Positions 1 to 6,680 are shown, counted from the first letter of the stretch. The stretch: 8,446 nucleotides of DNA from Anaerolineae bacterium (GCA_030598425.1 JAUVPY010000086.1:1-8446); one strand, 5' to 3'. Program-made: numbers and translations. Notes: a model not told the origin generated them from the letters alone.

Positions 1-1311
1 GCCATCGCCCACGATGAAATTGCCATCGGTGACGGCCAGGGCCGCGAGGTCGTCAAGTTGTGCATCCCAGGCTTGTACGTTAGTTCCAATGACCAGGGCC
101 AACGTAGTACGCACCTGAGCGACCGTCTCCTGCGTCCAGTTAGCCCCATCCGATACGATGAAGTTATCATCCTGGGTGACATCCAATGCTGCGAGGTCGT
201 CAAGCTGCGCGTCCCAGGCTTGCACGTCGGTGCCAATCTCCAAGTTGACAGTGGCCTTGAACGTCGCCTCGTTGGCGTCATCCAAAATGCTTTGGGCAAA
301 CACCGTACACGAAGCCATCCCAACCGTGCCCGCGCCTGTACCCAGGATGATTTGATCGTCCGCAAAGGTCAGGCCAGCCAGCGCCGCAAGCTCGGCATCG
401 TAGGCTTGTACGTCTGAGCCGATGGCAACACCTAAACTGGTGCGAGCCGTTGCTCCACTTTCGGCAACCCACCCGCCCGCGCTCCCCACTATGAAATTGC
501 TGTCAGCGCTTGACAGGGCAGCAATAGCGGTTAAATCAGCATCATAGGCCTGAACGTCTGAGCCAATGGCAACGCCCAGCGTAGTACGTTGTGCGCTGGC
601 ATTGGCATCGTCTATTAAGGCCCGGCCCGCTCCCGTGAAATCTGCCACGCTTGCAGTTCCCGAGCCGGTGAAGTAGGGCAGCTTATCGGCGGCGCTAGTC
701 AAGCCAGCGAGGGCGGCAAGCTCTGCGTCATATGCCTGAACGTCGGTGCCAATCTCTAGATTGACAGTCGCCTTAAAAGTGGCTTCGTCGGCATCGTCCA
801 GAATAGACCGGGCAAAGGCGGTTAGATCGGCCAGTGTCGCCGTTCCTGAGCCGGTAAAGTATGGTAGCTTATCGGCGGCACTGGTCAACCCTGCTAAAGC
901 GGCCAACTCAGCGTCATAGGCTTGCACATCAGTGCCAATCACCACGCCCAACGTAGTCCGGCCCGCCGCTGCGTTGGCGTCGTCTATGATGGATCTACCG
1001 AAAGATGTCAGCGCCGTTTCCGCCGCCGTGTCAACGCCAGTCGTGTAGATCAGCTTGTCGGCGGCCGTGCCCAGCGCAGCAATGGAAGCTAGAAAAGCGT
1101 CATACGCCTGAACATGAGTACCGATGGTCAAGCCCAACGAGGCTCGCGCAGTGGCCCCACTCTCGGCAACCCAATTCGAGCCATCGCCTACGATGAAGTT
1201 GCCATCGGCGACAGCCAGAGCCGCGATGTCGTCGAGTTGTGCATCCCACGCCTGAACGTCGGCGCCGATGACGTGCTTTACTACGTCGCCCCTAAGGTCG
1301 AGGATAGCCAC
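1..1311 (-). CDS. Repeat-built phage fibre protein, C-terminus beyond window
   Basis: This frame has no stop for 437 codons and runs off the left edge. It is most likely a virion fibre or receptor-binding stalk, attached to the tail or the capsid surface. After a short N-terminal segment (about residues 1-16) it consists almost entirely of tandem modules that open with VQA(Y/W)DA and close with (T/S)LG..IG(T/S). Short modules carry an NFIVGDG core. Long modules carry [13 protein letters not shown] followed by a (S/A)(I/L)(I/L)DDA(N/D) helix-like piece. Such motifs are familiar from phage tail-fibre shafts, which are usually trimeric and beta-rich. The start is GTG at 1311. It shares one base with the TAG stop of the preceding gene, and it is the only plausible start, because an in-frame TGA lies four codons upstream. 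The Shine-Dalgarno is weak, so translation is probably coupled to the gene before it. The receptor-binding tip is not in the window. The coding call is firm; tail versus head location is open. Confidence 0.88.
   Translation of the reverse strand, partial: MAILDLRGDVVKHVIGADVQAWDAQLDDIAALAVADGNFIVGDGSNWVAESGATARASLGLTIGTHVQAYDAFLASIAALGTAADKLIYTTGVDTAAETALTSFGRSIIDDANAAAGRTTLGVVIGTDVQAYDAELAALAGLTSAADKLPYFTGSGTATLADLTAFARSILDDADEATFKATVNLEIGTDVQAYDAELAALAGLTSAADKLPYFTGSGTASVADFTGAGRALIDDANASAQRTTLGVAIGSDVQAYDADLTAIAALSSADSNFIVGSAGGWVAESGATARTSLGVAIGSDVQAYDAELAALAGLTFADDQIILGTGAGTVGMASCTVFAQSILDDANEATFKATVNLEIGTDVQAWDAQLDDLAALDVTQDDNFIVSDGANWTQETVAQVRTTLALVIGTNVQAWDAQLDDLAALAVTDGNFIVGDG
72..1260 (-). 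repeat. Mosaic tandem repeat array inside the fibre gene, 48- and 62-residue modules
   Basis: The DNA encoding the VQA(Y/W)DA anchor recurs with its low-coordinate edge at 1251, 1107, 921, 735, 549, 405, 219 and 72. Spacings are 144, 186, 186, 186, 144, 186 and 147 bases. All are multiples of three, giving modules of 48, 62, 62, 62, 48, 62 and 49 residues, then an eighth module of the short type cut by the window edge. Short and long modules share both ends and differ in the middle, where the long form has about 14 extra residues around a DDA motif. Copies are similar in protein but differ at many third codon positions. They are therefore old repeats under protein-level constraint, not a fresh duplication or assembly artefact. 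Confidence 0.9.
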
Positions 1312-1769
1312 TATTCGTCGTCATCACTCCCGCTCTGATGCTCTGCGAATTCATAGGTGAGCGTGCCGGTGGTCAGCGCAGCAACACCATAGCCATAAGA
1401 CAGTTCCAACACGACGCGCTTGAATTTTATCATCTTCTCGAGTTGCGCCGCCAGTTGACTCAGCTTCTCATCTCGAGGCCCCACAGCGGTATCTACATCG
1501 TCCAGGTTGCCCAGGGTGTTCTCCATCGCCCGGAGTTCACTGAGGGCGAGCACTTCGTCGATGTCATCTTCTGCTGCTGCTACCTCTGCGGTCGTTGGAT
1601 CGGACACATCGGCCGTGGTATAACCGGCCACCCGCAAGGCCCAGGCTATCGGGTCTGCCAGGTCGGCGTTGGTGCCATCCACGGTCGTTCCATCCTGGCC
1701 CGCTTTCGTCATCAGCGGACCAAGACGGAGGACCAGGACAGTTTCCACGTTTGCACGTGTGACTGCCAT
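1311..1769 (-). CDS. Phage structural protein, possible head-tail connector
   Basis: This is a 152-residue soluble protein with no signal peptide or membrane span. Residues 1-50 contain helical stretches ([15 protein letters not shown], then [13 protein letters not shown]). Residues 60-120 look largely helical and acidic, including [21 protein letters not shown] and [15 protein letters not shown]. The C-terminus is a glycine/serine linker followed by the acidic tail SDDDE. Size, helical content and placement after the capsid gene would fit a head-tail connector that docks on the portal ring, like the gp6/gp15-type adaptors. No diagnostic motif settles this. The ATG at 1769 overlaps the upstream TGA by one base (TGATG), with only a weak TAGGG as ribosome site, so it is probably translationally coupled. 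A chaperone or fibre-attachment protein for the adjacent fibre is an alternative. The gene call is confident; the function is tentative. Confidence 0.8.
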   Translation of the reverse strand: MAVTRANVETVLVLRLGPLMTKAGQDGTTVDGTNADLADPIAWALRVAGYTTADVSDPTTAEVAAAEDDIDEVLALSELRAMENTLGNLDDVDTAVGPRDEKLSQLAAQLEKMIKFKRVVLELSYGYGVAALTTGTLTYEFAEHQSGSDDDE

Positions 1770-2950
1770 CAGTTATTCCCTATCTCAGCGATCTTATTCC
1801 AGTCTGACCCATTCCAGATCAACCACAGACAGTCATCAGCGCCACCGGTTAGCGTCTGGTTGCCTCCGATGTCGGTATTCGCGCCGTCATCGATCACGAT
1901 GTCCTGCGCGTCTTCGTTGCAGAGTATCAGCATTGCGCCAGCCACCGCTCCGTCAGCGATTGCCGTGGTCGTGTCAGTGGTAGTTGACCCACTCTCAGCG
2001 GTCGTGATTGGCTGATACGATGCCGTGGGGGTAATGGTGCCACCCGATGACAAGTCGATCACGGTTCCCTCAGTGAAGGCCAGGAACCCGCCAACCTGAA
2101 CGGCAGTATCGTTGTTGTTGTTGATGGTCTCGCCGTTCTCTAGCCTGATGTCAGCGGTATTGATTGCCGCGCCGCTGGTATCGAGTCCATAATCCCAGCT
2201 GTCCGTAGTCGCAGAGCCCGCATAGTCGCTTTTAAGGTAGATTGCCGCGTCCGCGCCTGATCCGGTAGAACTGGAACTTCGCACCTGGATGCCATACTCC
2301 TCGGTCGGCACAGTGGCAGCCTGACGATTTAGCCGAAAGTCTGCCGCCATCAACTGACTTCTCACAGCAGCATTATTCTGTGCGTTGACGGTGAGCCCAA
2401 TCATCTGGGACACATCACCGGCGCCGGTATCACTCTTTGACGATATTGAAGCCCCGTAGAGGTTCGTCACCGTGCCGCCCGGGTTGTCGGCTTTGGCTTC
2501 AATATCGGCTCCACGCATCGTAGTGCCTGCCGTGGTGGAAGTAGCCTCAGTATCGATTGCGATTTTCAGAGCAGCTTCAAGGTGGTCCCCCGTGGTGATT
2601 TCTTGCCCCGCTGGACGTGTCATCTCGATGACGAGACCGAAGTTTCTATCCTTATTAGCAACGCCGGTCATTTCGCCTTCGATGAGGAACCACTCGTCGT
2701 ATGAGCCGGTGTCCGTGTCAGGAATGCCATTGAAGACCATGTTCCCGTTGAAAGTCGTGGTATCGTTGGCCGCATTGCCCAGGGTCGAATCGTTCTGAAC
2801 GGTGAAGTCCCGGGTGAGGATGTGACTGAACCGCTGCCTCCTTGCCAGGGCTCCTACTTCGTCCTGAGCGCAACTTACCAGACCGCCGACCAGAAGTACC
2901 AGAGCCAGGATGATCAGGGGGATTGCTCTACTTACGTATCTGTTTCGCAT
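1769..2950 (-). CDS. Fibre-like virion protein with lipoprotein signal peptide
   Basis: This is a 393-residue protein. Residues 1-27 form a textbook type II signal peptide: Arg at 2, 4 and 8, a hydrophobic core at 10-25, and the lipobox LVSC with Cys27 as the predicted lipidated residue. The rest is rich in Thr, Ser, Gly, Asn and Asp and looks beta-structured. Residues about 140-290 hold loose repeats around a Y-G motif (LYGASISS, EYGIQVRS, DYGLDTS), then ADIRLENGETI. The last 90 residues (304-393, from GTITPTASYQ to IAEIGNN) form a compact beta-rich end domain of a sort I associate with phage and metagenomic fibre-like proteins. A strong GGAGG lies six bases before the ATG, inside the preceding gene, which overlaps it by 23 bases. 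It may be a head or tail fibre, or an envelope-anchored adhesin made during infection. A membrane anchor on such a protein is odd, and the role is unresolved. Confidence 0.85.
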   Translation of the reverse strand: MRNRYVSRAIPLIILALVLLVGGLVSCAQDEVGALARRQRFSHILTRDFTVQNDSTLGNAANDTTTFNGNMVFNGIPDTDTGSYDEWFLIEGEMTGVANKDRNFGLVIEMTRPAGQEITTGDHLEAALKIAIDTEATSTTAGTTMRGADIEAKADNPGGTVTNLYGASISSKSDTGAGDVSQMIGLTVNAQNNAAVRSQLMAADFRLNRQAATVPTEEYGIQVRSSSSTGSGADAAIYLKSDYAGSATTDSWDYGLDTSGAAINTADIRLENGETINNNNDTAVQVGGFLAFTEGTVIDLSSGGTITPTASYQPITTAESGSTTTDTTTAIADGAVAGAMLILCNEDAQDIVIDDGANTDIGGNQTLTGGADDCLWLIWNGSDWNKIAEIGNN

Positions 2951-3089
2951 TTTGGCCCTCCAGAGCTTTAGTGAGCTTTCTTAGCTCCGCCAACATTTTC
3001 GCCTGCGACGCCAGTATCGTCTTAATGCCGTTTTCCAGCATCAGGCGATAGGCATCCTCTCTGAGTTTCTCTGCTTTCTTCGTAGCCAT
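2928..3089 (-). CDS. Small charged helical protein, 53 residues
   Basis: This short frame fills the space between the capsid gene and the lipoprotein fibre gene. It starts at ATG 3089, preceded by AGGTGA at a suitable distance, and ends at TAG 2928-2930, 23 bases inside the next gene. The product begins MATKKAEKLREDAYR and contains MLAELRKLTKALEG, with leucines, isoleucines and methionines at roughly heptad spacing. A single amphipathic helix or short coiled coil is therefore likely. It is rich in Lys and Arg and has no signal peptide. Its ribosome site, its fit to the operon spacing and its sharing of sequence with the next start all support it being real. It could be an oligomerisation or attachment peptide for the fibre, or a small head-completion factor. 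I do not recognise a family. Confidence 0.7.
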   Translation of the reverse strand: MATKKAEKLREDAYRLMLENGIKTILASQAKMLAELRKLTKALEGQNAKQIRK

Positions 3090-3097
3090 CGTATCAC

Positions 3098-4195
3098 CTA
3101 CGCCAACGTTGGATTGCTGTAGGTCGAGTCAGCCGCACACTCGAGCGCGTAGCCGTTCAGACGGTTGGCCACGCCGAACCCGAACCGGTGCCGCCAGATC
3201 GATTCCCGGAACGGGAATTCCTCATCTGTCGCCACTAGCTGCAAGTCGGTGCCCAGGCCAGTATCGGCTGGGTCAACTCGCTTGTACAGAGGAGCTTCCA
3301 CGCCGGTATGCACGCTCAGCATGTAGGTCGCCGGTATCCAGTCCCATCGCACGATCCACGCACCAGCCCGGTGCCGCCCGATGACGACGCCAGGAAGATT
3401 GGTGGGGACTTGGACAGGTGAAGCGGTCTGTGTTCCTTCCCTGATCTGAGTGATGGCCACTGGCTCAAAGTCAGTCAATCCAACGACTTCGGTCACTTCT
3501 GCCACGTTGATGAAGGTAACGATTTCCGAAGACCCGGCGCTGACGCCGAAGTGCTCCTCCAACTCAGTGATGATGTTGATCGAGTTGGTATTGACGCCAG
3601 ACCACGGATCGTGGGTGTCATCAATCGCTGTCGCCGCATCACCTAACTCATGGTAATGCTGGTCGTCGGCCTCTGTCATCGAGCCGATGACCGGCGGGTA
3701 AAGGGTGCTGTCGGTGTTGGCCAGCCGGCGGATCGTGAGACTGCCGTGTAGGGGATCGATGAAGGTTGCGTTGGTCTTGTTCATCAGCGCGGTGAGCACT
3801 TCGAAGCGAACGCTGTTGACGTTCTGTTGCACGACAGTGCGGATGTGCCGGTCAAGCTCTTCGACGGTCATGTAGGCCATATCCACGTCATTGCCCACGA
3901 TCATTGCGCCGAAATCTTCCAGCGGGAATGACACGTCCCACTGGCCGATAGCCTTCACAGCGCCATAGCGGCCTTCAGGCCCACGACGCTGCAAGTACCC
4001 ATTGCCGGGCAGCTTGTAACGCAGTTTGAAATCTGATGTAGTGCGAGCGATGAACACGCTCAGCAGGCGGTTAAGCTCCTCGGAAGAGCGATTGACGTAA
4101 TCGCTCGCCGCCTCGAAGATCACGCGCTGCCCAGCGGTCTGATTGAAAACTCTGTCGGAGTCCGACAGATTGAGATGTCCGAATATTCCACTCAT
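3098..4195 (-). CDS. Major capsid protein, probable HK97 fold
   Basis: This 365-residue protein forms the icosahedral head shell. The assignment rests on length, on position directly after scaffold and decoration genes, and on composition. It starts at residue 1 without an evident cleavable delta domain, has a long mixed alpha/beta body, and contains a basic region near residues 60-80 (KLPGNGYLQRRGPEGRYG). It ends with FPFRESIWRHRFGFGVANRL (from residue 327), a type of C-terminal strand common in phage capsid proteins. Residues 108-140 (MTVEELDRHIRTVVQQNVNS and beyond) look like a long spine-type helix. TAGGAGAA lies about eight bases before the ATG and overlaps the stop of the decoration gene. 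With a separate scaffold and no protease nearby, processing is probably not needed, as in SPP1. A perfect hairpin lies in codons 9-15. Confidence 0.85.
   Translation of the reverse strand: MSGIFGHLNLSDSDRVFNQTAGQRVIFEAASDYVNRSSEELNRLLSVFIARTTSDFKLRYKLPGNGYLQRRGPEGRYGAVKAIGQWDVSFPLEDFGAMIVGNDVDMAYMTVEELDRHIRTVVQQNVNSVRFEVLTALMNKTNATFIDPLHGSLTIRRLANTDSTLYPPVIGSMTEADDQHYHELGDAATAIDDTHDPWSGVNTNSINIITELEEHFGVSAGSSEIVTFINVAEVTEVVGLTDFEPVAITQIREGTQTASPVQVPTNLPGVVIGRHRAGAWIVRWDWIPATYMLSVHTGVEAPLYKRVDPADTGLGTDLQLVATDEEFPFRESIWRHRFGFGVANRLNGYALECAADSTYSNPTLA
4151..4169 (-). other. Perfect 8-bp hairpin in the 5' coding region of the capsid gene
   Basis: On the mRNA this reads TCTGTCGG, loop ACT, CCGACAGA: an eight-pair stem with a three-base loop, 27-45 bases from the A of the capsid start codon. 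It encodes part of the segment LSDSDR. It is not followed by a U-run (GTTTTC instead), so it does not qualify as an intrinsic terminator. A stem just beyond the initiating ribosome footprint could enhance start selection or stabilise the message, but this is inference. Confidence 0.55.
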
Positions 4196-4206
4196 GTCTT
4201 ATTCTC

Positions 4207-4641
4207 CTATGTGACCCAAAGTGCTTCGGCCAGATCAACGTGGATGTGCGTTACGTTGGTCGTGCCTTTGTCGGTCAGGGCAGTGACACGTCCCAGGCGA
4301 ACCAGGACAGTCCCCTGCGCATCGGCCATCCTGCCGGCGTCGTCAGATAGGTAAACGATCGCGCCACAGTTCAGCCCCGAGACAGTGTAGCCGGCCATTT
4401 CGCCTTGCATTAGCACGGTGATGGCCGCGCCAGCACCGCCAGCGTTGATGGCAACGCCAACAACTTGCTCGAAGAGATAGCCGCCGCCGTCTGAGGCATC
4501 GGCGGGGTCAATCGTGCCATCAGTCCCCATTGCCACGACCTGCCCCTTGGTGATGGCAGCATTGGCTAGAAAGTCCTTCAAGACCGATTTGGTCGGATCG
4601 ATCACTGCCACCTGGGCAGCCGTAACAGTTAAATTTGCCAT
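4207..4641 (-). CDS. Capsid decoration (cement) protein
   Basis: This 144-residue protein is predicted to bind the outside of the capsid lattice and stabilise it. It resembles the DUF2190 / beta-tulip type of small decoration protein. The sequence shows a series of short beta strands with the order typical of these proteins: ITKGQVVAM (30-38), a loop with TIDPADASDGGG, VVGVAINAGGAGAAITVLMQG (60-80), GAIVYLSDDAGRM (93-105) and VLVRLGRVTAL (112-122). It has no signal peptide or coiled coil. A strong AAGGAG seven bases before the ATG indicates high expression, as needed for a protein made in hundreds of copies. Its place between scaffold and major capsid protein is where SPP1-like phages carry their decoration gene (gp12). 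Family assignment is by pattern only. Confidence 0.75.
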   Translation of the reverse strand: MANLTVTAAQVAVIDPTKSVLKDFLANAAITKGQVVAMGTDGTIDPADASDGGGYLFEQVVGVAINAGGAGAAITVLMQGEMAGYTVSGLNCGAIVYLSDDAGRMADAQGTVLVRLGRVTALTDKGTTNVTHIHVDLAEALWVT

Positions 4642-4652
4642 TGTTATTCTCC

Positions 4653-5147
4653 TTATACTCTGATAGTGACAGGCTCTTTATCCGCCTTGTCTGCGGGCTT
4701 GCCCTTGCCTAAAGGCGTGCCCAGACTGTCACCGCGCTTCTGATCCGCCATAGCAAGCCGGCCACTTTCGGCCAGGGCTTTCAATGACTTCTCAAAGCCG
4801 GTGACTTTGCCATCGGTCGTCCCGACCTCCGACAGGTCAATCAGGGCCATCGCATCCTCTGGACTGGCAAACCCAAGTTTTGTCGCTTCGGTGATAACTG
4901 CTGTGCGGATTCTCTCCGCTTTCAATTCACTCGCCAGGGCCTCGTGCGCGTCTTTGCCAGCCTTGATCGAGGCGAGAAGTTTCTCAGTTTCGGATAGAGC
5001 GGCCTTGTCTTTTTCCGCTTTCTCCGCTTCGATCTTCTCGAGCTCCTTACGCCGGCCAGCAGACTCGGCATTGGCCCTCTTTAGTGCATCTCGCACATCG
5101 TCCAGCTCTTTTTGCAACTCCTCTGGAGTCGGTTCCTTGTCAGTCAT
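4653..5147 (-). CDS. Head scaffolding protein
   Basis: This 164-residue protein is predicted to form the internal core around which the procapsid assembles and then to leave the head. Residues 7-60 are a highly charged Glu/Lys/Ala-rich coiled coil (EELQKELDDVRDALKRAN, then KELEKIEAEKAEKDKAA). Residues 75-130 form a second helical part containing AVITEATKLGFASPEDAMAL. The pattern of a GF.SPEDA turn after a helix is common in phage scaffolds of the GP20/DUF4355 type. The tail from about 136 is basic and Gly/Lys/Asp-rich (LGKGKPADKADKEP), as expected for a segment touching capsid subunits. Position before decoration and major capsid genes supports the call. AAGGG lies about ten bases before the ATG. 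No protease domain is fused to it. Confidence 0.82.
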   Translation of the reverse strand: MTDKEPTPEELQKELDDVRDALKRANAESAGRRKELEKIEAEKAEKDKAALSETEKLLASIKAGKDAHEALASELKAERIRTAVITEATKLGFASPEDAMALIDLSEVGTTDGKVTGFEKSLKALAESGRLAMADQKRGDSLGTPLGKGKPADKADKEPVTIRV

Positions 5148-5178
5148 CTCGACTTATCCCTTCGGCCATCTCAGCCTG

Positions 5179-5376
5179 TTATTTCTTGATTTTGTTGACG
5201 ATAGTCGCCAACACATCCACGCCGACCACGCCAACCAGGGCCGCAGCCGCCAGATACCAGAACGTGCTTGGCACTTCCACGCCAGAGTACAGCAGGAAGA
5301 TACCGCCACTAATCGAAACCAGCCCGATAACGGCACTAGCTACGATTCTGAATATGGTGATATTCCCGTTAGACAT
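5179..5376 (-). CDS. Two-span membrane miniprotein, holin-like in shape
   Basis: This 65-residue protein has two clear transmembrane segments, about residues 8-30 (IFRIVASAVIGLVSISGGIF and onward) and 38-60 (TFWYLAAAALVGVVGVDVLA and onward). A short loop joins them and the C-terminus is basic (NKIKK). By the positive-inside rule the C-terminus is probably cytoplasmic, giving a helical hairpin. This is the size and topology of class II holins, but holins normally sit with lysis genes, and no endolysin is visible here. It lies between the minor head protein and the scaffold, with gaps of 30 and 31 bases, and has an AAAGGGG ribosome site. Alternatives are a superinfection-exclusion protein or a membrane anchor for head assembly. 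The open frame and its ribosome site are convincing; the function is unknown. Confidence 0.75.
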   Translation of the reverse strand: MSNGNITIFRIVASAVIGLVSISGGIFLLYSGVEVPSTFWYLAAAALVGVVGVDVLATIVNKIKK

Positions 5377-5406
5377 TGGATTCCCCTTTCGATAAGATTC
5401 CCCAGA

Positions 5407-6327
5407 TTATTTGTTAAGTTTGGCTGCTGCATATCTAGCTGCCAAGTTAGTATCATACGTCTTGTATCGATGCCACCTGCCCGCCCAGAACTTTTGCACA
5501 CGTTTGCCAACCACTCTGTAGTGCGCTCTCCCTACCATCGTGCTGGGCTTAGGCTTTTTGCCCTGTTCTATGGCATCCTCACGCATCCCCGCCGTGACTT
5601 CATCGTCCAAATATTTGGGCAGTATCTTGGCTATCGACGTTCTACAGCCCCGATGAAAGGGCGGATCGTGCATATCGTCAGCATACTTTGGCGTGCCGGT
5701 CAGGTGAAAATCTTCGTCTTCCCCCACGATCTGACCGTGTACGTTCAGGCAAGTCCGCGTAGTATGCTGATCGATCTGTGCAACCGCTTGCCGGACCACT
5801 TCGGGCATCTTGCGCTTGGTGCCTTGCTCATATGATAGCACAGATAGGGAAGTTAGCCAAAAAGACATCTCGCTGAGAATCGGCGCCGGTTGGATGATAC
5901 CACGCCGGGAGGCGTCCCCGATGATATATTCTTCGCCCAGATCGAGCCGGGCAATCGAAAGCGCTTGCTCGTTTTGAGAATGCAACAGACTGATAGTCGA
6001 GGCAATAGCAAGATTGGCGCTATTCGGATCGATGTTGTCAGGCTGACCCAGGCCATAGATCGCCAGGTCTCTTTGAGCCTGAGCCATCCCCACGGCAAGG
6101 GCATCGTCGTAGTAAGTCGCCGCCGCCGCTCTGATGCTATCTTCAAGCGTGATCAGCGCATCAGTGACGATTGCAGGATTATCAGTGTTGCCCTTCAATG
6201 CCCTGAGCACAGTGCGATAGGCCCGGTGGATTGCGCTATTCGTGCCGCGCATCCTATCGGTCAGCTTTTTGAGCTGCTGCACGCTTTTCAACGCCGATGC
6301 TATGCTGCGCTCGTGTGGGTCAGGCAT
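5407..6327 (-). CDS. Minor head protein, MuF / SPP1 gp7 family
   Basis: This 306-residue protein is predicted to associate with the portal inside the head and help package or eject DNA. The diagnostic part is the Mu-F signature in its second half: TRTCLNVHGQIV (191-201, with Cys193 and His197) followed by DPPFHRGCRTSI (221-232, with His225 and Cys228). Mu-F homology domains carry this kind of Cys...G...PPFH..CR arrangement. Residues 1-130 are mostly helical, as is usual for the portal-binding half. The C-terminus (262-306) is basic and aromatic, which would suit DNA contact. GAGGAG lies four bases before the ATG, inside the end of the lipoprotein gene, whose TGA is immediately followed by this ATG. 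Only one Cys of the expected first Cys pair is present, so metal binding may be reduced or absent. No toxin domain is fused. Confidence 0.85.
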   Translation of the reverse strand: MPDPHERSIASALKSVQQLKKLTDRMRGTNSAIHRAYRTVLRALKGNTDNPAIVTDALITLEDSIRAAAATYYDDALAVGMAQAQRDLAIYGLGQPDNIDPNSANLAIASTISLLHSQNEQALSIARLDLGEEYIIGDASRRGIIQPAPILSEMSFWLTSLSVLSYEQGTKRKMPEVVRQAVAQIDQHTTRTCLNVHGQIVGEDEDFHLTGTPKYADDMHDPPFHRGCRTSIAKILPKYLDDEVTAGMREDAIEQGKKPKPSTMVGRAHYRVVGKRVQKFWAGRWHRYKTYDTNLAARYAAAKLNK

Positions 6328-6606
6328 TCATCTCCTCGCACTCGACCCGCTCACGTCCTGTTCAGGCGGCCACTCGAAGCCAGGCGCATCAAGATCGTGC
6401 CAGCCCTTCTCCATTGCCTCTTCAGCCAATTTGCCGCAATCCACGAGGCGTGTAGAGCCACCCTTAGCCACCTGGGCATTGAGCACCATACACAGCGTGT
6501 ACACGCCCCGATAATAGTCCGCCTCGCACGTTTGCGGTTCGGGCTTCGGTGTGAGCGAGCAACTCAATACCAATATTGCTGCAAAGATGATTATTATTTT
6601 CTTCAT
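6328..6606 (-). CDS. Small lipoprotein in the head operon
   Basis: This 92-residue protein has an unmistakable lipoprotein signal: two lysines (2-3), a hydrophobic core (4-14), and the lipobox LVLSC with Cys16 as the lipid site. Ser17 at position +2 would favour the outer membrane if the host is Gram-negative. The mature part starts with a proline-rich stretch (TPKPEPQ), then contains Cys27, Cys39 and Cys57, a helical middle and a polar end. I recognise no family. Phage lipoproteins of this size include outer-membrane spanins and superinfection-exclusion lipoproteins; an inner partner spanin is not evident here. Its ATG overlaps the TGA of a proline-rich short frame as ATGA. No Shine-Dalgarno is visible in front of it, so coupled translation is likely. 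Its place between portal and minor head protein is unusual. Confidence 0.78.
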   Translation of the reverse strand: MKKIIIIFAAILVLSCSLTPKPEPQTCEADYYRGVYTLCMVLNAQVAKGGSTRLVDCGKLAEEAMEKGWHDLDAPGFEWPPEQDVSGSSARR

Positions 6607-6680
6607 TCAGGCGGCTCAGGATCAGGTATAGGCATAGGCGGCTCTGGCATAGGTAGTGGCGGTTTACTCTTCGTCTTCAT
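6603..6680 (-). CDS. Possible proline-rich micro-ORF coupled to the lipoprotein gene
   Basis: This frame of about 25 codons starts at ATG 6680 inside the end of the portal gene (or at ATG 6692, four codons longer). It reads +1 relative to the portal and continues through the 57 bases after the portal stop. The product ends in the repeats PMPEPPMPIPDPEPPE. Its TGA overlaps the lipoprotein ATG as ATGA, the same junction used between the first gene and the portal. GGAG lies 12 bases before ATG 6680, which is far for a ribosome site. The frame may exist only to carry ribosomes to the lipoprotein start, may encode a real peptide, or may be chance low-complexity sequence. Confidence 0.3.
   Translation of the reverse strand: MKTKSKPPLPMPEPPMPIPDPEPPE

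Noticed and set aside
58..417. Plus-strand and alternative minus-strand frames within the left 1.3 kb
   Set aside because: The 437-codon repeat-encoding minus frame explains the region. The others cut across repeat boundaries and are shadows of the repeated DNA.
1338..2015. A 225-codon plus-strand frame opposite the possible connector and fibre-like genes
   Set aside because: It overlaps two coherent minus-strand genes with matching junctions, and its translation has no domain-like pattern.
5379..5403. Direct repeat GATTCCCC at 5379-5386 and 5396-5403, between the minor head and membrane protein genes
   Set aside because: At eight bases it is short. One copy is part of the ribosome site of the membrane protein, so a duplicated purine-rich leader by chance is the simplest reading. 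There is no sign of an attachment or operator site.
4801..5835. A 344-codon open frame on the plus strand across scaffold, membrane protein and minor head genes
   Set aside because: It is antisense to three well-supported genes, has a low-complexity Ser/Ala/Leu composition reflecting the complement of the scaffold, and shows no recognisable domain.
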